Source: an uncultured Collinsella sp. (lineage in GTDB: Bacteria > Actinomycetota > Coriobacteriia > Coriobacteriales > Coriobacteriaceae). From it: a stretch of DNA of 64,000 nucleotides. The notes under the pieces were generated by a model that did no database searches, was not told the DNA's origin, and saw only the letters and a list, made by a program, of their open reading frames with translations. Location of the stretch: positions 1 to 64,000 of the forward strand of contig CAJLRE010000002.1 of the NCBI GenBank assembly GCA_905208975.1. Direction: 5' to 3'. The translations under genes were made by a program, and so were the position numbers. Positions 60,555-64,000 of this stretch are shown one piece after another (the first letter of the stretch is position 1; every line of letters begins with the position of its first letter).

Positions 60555-62012
60555 ATGAGCGATAGCCAGAACATGTCCGATGAGGTGCGCGCCCGCCTGC
60601 GCGCCATTCCTTCCGTCAATGAGCTGCTTGCCGAGTGGCCGGTGGTGAAGGCGGCGGGGGAGACCTGTGACGCGGTGGTCCATGCTGCCGTGACGGCCGA
60701 GCTCGACGAGGAGCGCGCCGCGATTCGTGCCGGTGCCGCCCCGCGTTCCAAGCGCGAGCTGGCCTCGGCCATCGAGTGGCGTGCGCATCGCTCCGCACTG
60801 CCGAGCCTGCGCCCCGCCGTCAACGCCACGGGTGTGGTCATCCATACCAATCTGGGCCGCGCCCCACTCGCGGAGTCGGCGGCAAAGGCCGTGGCCGAGG
60901 TTGCGCGCGGGTATAGCACGCTCGAGTACAGCGTCGACACCTGTTCGCGCGGGTCGCGCAAGGAGCACGCCGCGCAACTGATCCGCTCGCTCACCGGTGC
61001 CGAGGACGCGCTGGTCGTTAATAACAACGCCGCCGCGGTGCTGTTGGTGCTGGCGACCCATGCCGCAGGCAAGGAGGTCATCGTCAGCCGCGGCGAGCTT
61101 GTCGAGATCGGCGGCAGCTTCCGCATCCCCGATGTCATGGCGGCATCGGGTGCCAAGCTCGTTGAGGTCGGGGCCACCAACCGCACGCACCTGTCGGACT
61201 ACGAGCGCGCCATCACGTCCGATACGGCGATGATCCTTAAGGTCCATCCTTCCAACTATCGCATCGAGGGTTTTCACGAGGAGGTGGGTTCTCGGGAGCT
61301 TGCGGCGCTTGCTCACAAGCATGGCCTGCTGTTCTACGAGGACCAGGGCTCGGGCGCGCTGTTGCCCGACGACATCTTGGTGCGCGGCGGCGAAGAAACC
61401 ACGCCGGCTTCGGTTTCGGCAGGGCTCGATCTGGTGTCGTGCTCGGGCGATAAGCTGCTCGGTGCCGCACAGGCGGGCATTATCATGGGTCGTCGCGATC
61501 TGGTCCAGGCCTGTGGGTCGCATCCGCTTATGCGCGCCCTGCGCCCGGGCAAGTTGGCGCTCACGGCGCTCGAGGCCACGCTGCGTATCTACATGGACGG
61601 CGACGACGTGGCCCATCGTGATATTCCGGTGCTCAGCATGCTTACGCTGCCGCAGGCCCATTTGGAACGACGTGCCCGCAAGCTGCGCGATCGTATGGTC
61701 TCCGGGCTCGATAAGGCCGGTTGCCCGTGCGCCGTTCAGGTGGAGATCGTCGAGGAATCGTCGACCCCCGGTGGCGGCTCGCTGCCTACCGTGGAGCTGC
61801 CCACGATGTGCGTTGCCGTGCGTCTTGTTGACGAGCGCCTGACGGTCGATGCGCTCAAGCGCTCTCTTGTCCAGGACTTCGACACGCCGGTCGTCACGCG
61901 AACCTCGCACGATCGCATTTTGTTTGACGTCCGTACGCTCGTGGGCGATCGCGATATCGAGACGGCGGCATCGACGCTCGTCGCGTGCGTTGAGAAGGCG
62001 ATTGTTCGATGA
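60555..62012 (+). CDS. selA: L-seryl-tRNA(Sec) selenium transferase
   Basis: A 485-residue PLP enzyme turning seryl-tRNA(Sec) into selenocysteinyl-tRNA with selenophosphate. Features: an N-terminal tRNA-binding helix region (RLRAIPSVNELLAEWPVVK), PAVNATGVVIHTNLGRAPLA, YSTLEYSVDTCSRGSRKEHA, and the PLP lysine in DLVSCSGDKLLGAAQAGII. Length is typical. GAAAGG precedes the ATG. Its stop overlaps the selB start (ATGA). Confidence 0.96.
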   Translation: MSDSQNMSDEVRARLRAIPSVNELLAEWPVVKAAGETCDAVVHAAVTAELDEERAAIRAGAAPRSKRELASAIEWRAHRSALPSLRPAVNATGVVIHTNLGRAPLAESAAKAVAEVARGYSTLEYSVDTCSRGSRKEHAAQLIRSLTGAEDALVVNNNAAAVLLVLATHAAGKEVIVSRGELVEIGGSFRIPDVMAASGAKLVEVGATNRTHLSDYERAITSDTAMILKVHPSNYRIEGFHEEVGSRELAALAHKHGLLFYEDQGSGALLPDDILVRGGEETTPASVSAGLDLVSCSGDKLLGAAQAGIIMGRRDLVQACGSHPLMRALRPGKLALTALEATLRIYMDGDDVAHRDIPVLSMLTLPQAHLERRARKLRDRMVSGLDKAGCPCAVQVEIVEESSTPGGGSLPTVELPTMCVAVRLVDERLTVDALKRSLVQDFDTPVVTRTSHDRILFDVRTLVGDRDIETAASTLVACVEKAIVR

Positions 62013-63976
62013 GTGAGGTTCAGGCGCTGGTGGAGTGTCCCGTTATCGTTGGCACGGCGGGCCACGTCGACCACGGTAAGTCGGCGCTGATCGAGGCGCT
62101 GACCGGCAAGAATCCCGACCGTCTGGAGGTTGAACGCCGTCGCGGTATGACCGTGGAGCTTGGCTTTGGCGAGCTGGCGCTGCCGAGTGGCAAGATCGTC
62201 GGCCTGGTCGACGTGCCGGGCCACGCGCATTACCTGCGCGCTATGGTGCAGGGCGCCACGGGTATCGACGTGGCCGTGCTGGTGGTTTCGGCCGTCGAGG
62301 GCGTGATGCCGCAGACCCGCGAGCACGTGCGTGTGCTGGAGCTGCTGGGCGTTACGCATATGGTGGTCGCGCTGACGATGTGCGACCTGGCCGATAACGA
62401 AATGATTGAGCTGGCCGAGCTCGACGTGGACGATTTTCTTTCGGATACCGTGTTTGCCGACGCGTCGATCGTGCCCGTGTCGTCCAAGACCGGCGCGGGG
62501 ATCGATGACCTGCTTGCTGCACTCGACGAGCAGGTTGCCGCTTGCTGGGATGCCTGCCGTGCCCGTGCCGAGACCACCGATGCCGCGCCGCGGCTGCCCA
62601 TCGACCGCTGCTTTACGATCAAGGGCGCCGGTACCGTGGTGACGGGAACGCTGCACGATGCGCCGGTTGCGGTGGGCGACGAGCTGATGGCGTTACCGTC
62701 GCGTACGGTCTGTCGTGTACGCGGGATTCAGGTGCATGGCGATACGCCGCGGGCGTTGCCCGGCCAGCGTGTGGCGCTCAACTTGGTGGGCGATGCTGTC
62801 GCCGCGCTCGATCGCGGTGAGATGCTCGGCGTGCCGGGCCGCTTTGGCCAGTCGATGCGCTTTATGATGACGTTTACGTATTTGGGCCGCGAGGGCGCCA
62901 AGCCGCGCGTGCTCGAGTCGGGCGCGCGTGTGCACGTGATGGCGGGTACGGCCGAGGTTGTCGGCCGCATCATGCTTTTGGAGGGCGAGGCCCCCATGGC
63001 GGTGGGAGAGACGCGAGTGGTGCAGGTACGCTTGGAGGAACCGCTTCCGCTGCGCGCCGGCGACCATGCCGTGGTGCTGTCCTATTCGCCGGTCATGCTT
63101 ATTGGTGGAGGGCGCGTGCTGTTGTCGCGATGCCGCCGTTCGCGCGAACTTACTGAGGGGGAACGCGTGCTGTACGCGGCGCTCGAGTCCGGCGATATCG
63201 CGGGCGGTGTGGGCGCTTGGCTGGCGTTGCGGACGCTGCCGGTTAAGGCGATTGATGTTGCCGAGGCTTTGGATCTTGGTGTCGGCGAGGTCGATGCCGC
63301 ACTGCGCGGGTTGGTGGCGCAGGGCTCCGTTCGCAAGCTTGCCGTGGGTGATGCGGGCCTCTTGGCGGACGCCGTGGTGCTCGACGCCGCGATGGATGCA
63401 CTGGCGGCGACCCTGTCAGCCATGCACGCGGCGGCTCCCAAGGAGACAGGCTTTACGCCCGGCGCCGTTGCCCATGCTGCGTGGCCTGCCGCTGATGAAG
63501 GCGTTGCCGCGGCCCTGATTTACGAGGGCTGCTCGCGCGGCGTGTGTGCCTCCGAGGGCGCCGAGGTGTTCGACCCGCACTCCGCTGCCGCTGCGGCGCG
63601 TGTGGTACGCGAGGCCTGCGAACGTATCGTTGCCTTGCTGGACGAAGCCGGCCTCGATGCACCGACGTTGCCCGATATGGGCGAGCGGTTGCAGCTCGAT
63701 CGCGACACCATGACGCGTGCCCTGCGCGAGCTTTCGCTCAACCGCTCGATCGTTAAGGTCGAGCGCGACGTTGCCCTGTCCGCTGCCGCCGAGGCCCATG
63801 CGCGCGAGCTCGTCGCCGCCGCCATTGAGGCAGCCGGCGGCGCTGCCACCACGAGCGTGCTGCGCGAGGCCCTGGGCGTGTCGCGCAAACGGGCCATCAG
63901 CATCTTGGAACACCTGGATGCCGTGCGCTTTACAGTGCTCGACAAGGAGGCCGGCGGCCTGCGCTCCCTGCGCTAG
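62009..63976 (+). CDS. selB: selenocysteine-specific elongation factor
   Basis: A 655-residue GTPase delivering Sec-tRNA to UGA. The G domain has GTAGHVDHGKSALIEALTG, the switch stretch RRRGMTVELGFGELALPSG, DVPGHAHYLRAMVQGA and a divergent G4 (LTMCDLADNE). Beta-barrel domains II-III follow, then C-terminal winged helices (from about residue 400; one is FTPGAVAHAAWPAADEGVAA) that bind SECIS hairpins such as those in fdhF and selD. It is a little longer than E. coli SelB (614). The tRNA-Sec gene is not in the 24 bases that remain. Confidence 0.96.
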   Translation: MSEVQALVECPVIVGTAGHVDHGKSALIEALTGKNPDRLEVERRRGMTVELGFGELALPSGKIVGLVDVPGHAHYLRAMVQGATGIDVAVLVVSAVEGVMPQTREHVRVLELLGVTHMVVALTMCDLADNEMIELAELDVDDFLSDTVFADASIVPVSSKTGAGIDDLLAALDEQVAACWDACRARAETTDAAPRLPIDRCFTIKGAGTVVTGTLHDAPVAVGDELMALPSRTVCRVRGIQVHGDTPRALPGQRVALNLVGDAVAALDRGEMLGVPGRFGQSMRFMMTFTYLGREGAKPRVLESGARVHVMAGTAEVVGRIMLLEGEAPMAVGETRVVQVRLEEPLPLRAGDHAVVLSYSPVMLIGGGRVLLSRCRRSRELTEGERVLYAALESGDIAGGVGAWLALRTLPVKAIDVAEALDLGVGEVDAALRGLVAQGSVRKLAVGDAGLLADAVVLDAAMDALAATLSAMHAAAPKETGFTPGAVAHAAWPAADEGVAAALIYEGCSRGVCASEGAEVFDPHSAAAAARVVREACERIVALLDEAGLDAPTLPDMGERLQLDRDTMTRALRELSLNRSIVKVERDVALSAAAEAHARELVAAAIEAAGGAATTSVLREALGVSRKRAISILEHLDAVRFTVLDKEAGGLRSLR

Positions 63977-64000
63977 ATTGACTGCTCGGTTTGGTAAAAT

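Noticed and set aside
63977..64000. tRNA-Sec (selC) next to selB.
   Set aside because: Only 24 bases follow selB and they do not form a tRNA; selC was not found elsewhere in the window.
1..64000. CRISPR arrays, prophage or complete insertion sequences.
   Set aside because: No regularly spaced direct repeats of 25-40 bp, Cas, phage structural or transposase genes were seen.

Overview
The window looks like a chromosomal segment of a gut anaerobe of the class Coriobacteriia, most probably Collinsella. This is an inference from the high GC content, the strong codon bias, and the gene content: a hydN-fdhF-hyf formate hydrogenlyase, selenocysteine synthesis, and coriobacterial proteins next to S1, RNase P RNA and TrpRS genes. 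No phage, transposase or CRISPR array was seen.

Layout. 1-4.7 kb: the end of a CyuA-like protein, then a run of paralogous membrane-anchored XRE regulators, one of them a broken chimera made by a 440-bp duplication. 5-11.9 kb: an RHH/SPFH pair, a Mef-like efflux pump behind a leader peptide, an MGMT-domain protein, a HAD phosphatase and trpS. 12-15.5 kb: a junction where the 3' part of a WecA/TagO gene abuts a headless sugar-isomerase gene, followed by PTS EIIBC and a DeoR regulator. 15.6-26.6 kb: housekeeping genes (HAD, rpsA, rnpB, YigZ, an O-acetylhomoserine-type enzyme, an MFS exporter, xpt, a GGQ protein, a DAG kinase, a ClC channel).

26.8-64 kb is largely one metabolic island. moeA, a MogA/MoaB gene and modABC supply molybdenum cofactor. 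Two HgdB/YjiM-like iron-sulfur proteins and their ATPase activator (a possible double-cubane reductase system) run directly into a selenium cluster: selD (itself a selenoprotein), yedF, a DUF3343 Se/S carrier and a cysteine-desulfurase-like enzyme. After brnQ, two tRNAs and a toxin-antitoxin pair comes hydN-fdhF(Sec)-hyfABCDEFGHIJ-hycI-focA, then a molybdopterin oxidoreductase, selA and selB. The parts fit together: Mo uptake and cofactor insertion, Se activation and Sec insertion, formate transport, formate oxidation at a Sec/Mo centre, and H2 evolution with ion pumping at a membrane NiFe hydrogenase.

Several genes look damaged or rearranged: the XRE chimera, the truncated wecA and isomerase genes, and an in-frame amber codon in hyfH. 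Sequencing or assembly error cannot be excluded for these. The most interesting candidates are the two-paralog HgdB-like system with the selenium genes, two covarying palindromic elements that bracket one of its genes, the Mef pump with its MLASMRIWL leader, and a candidate structured RNA beside rnpB.
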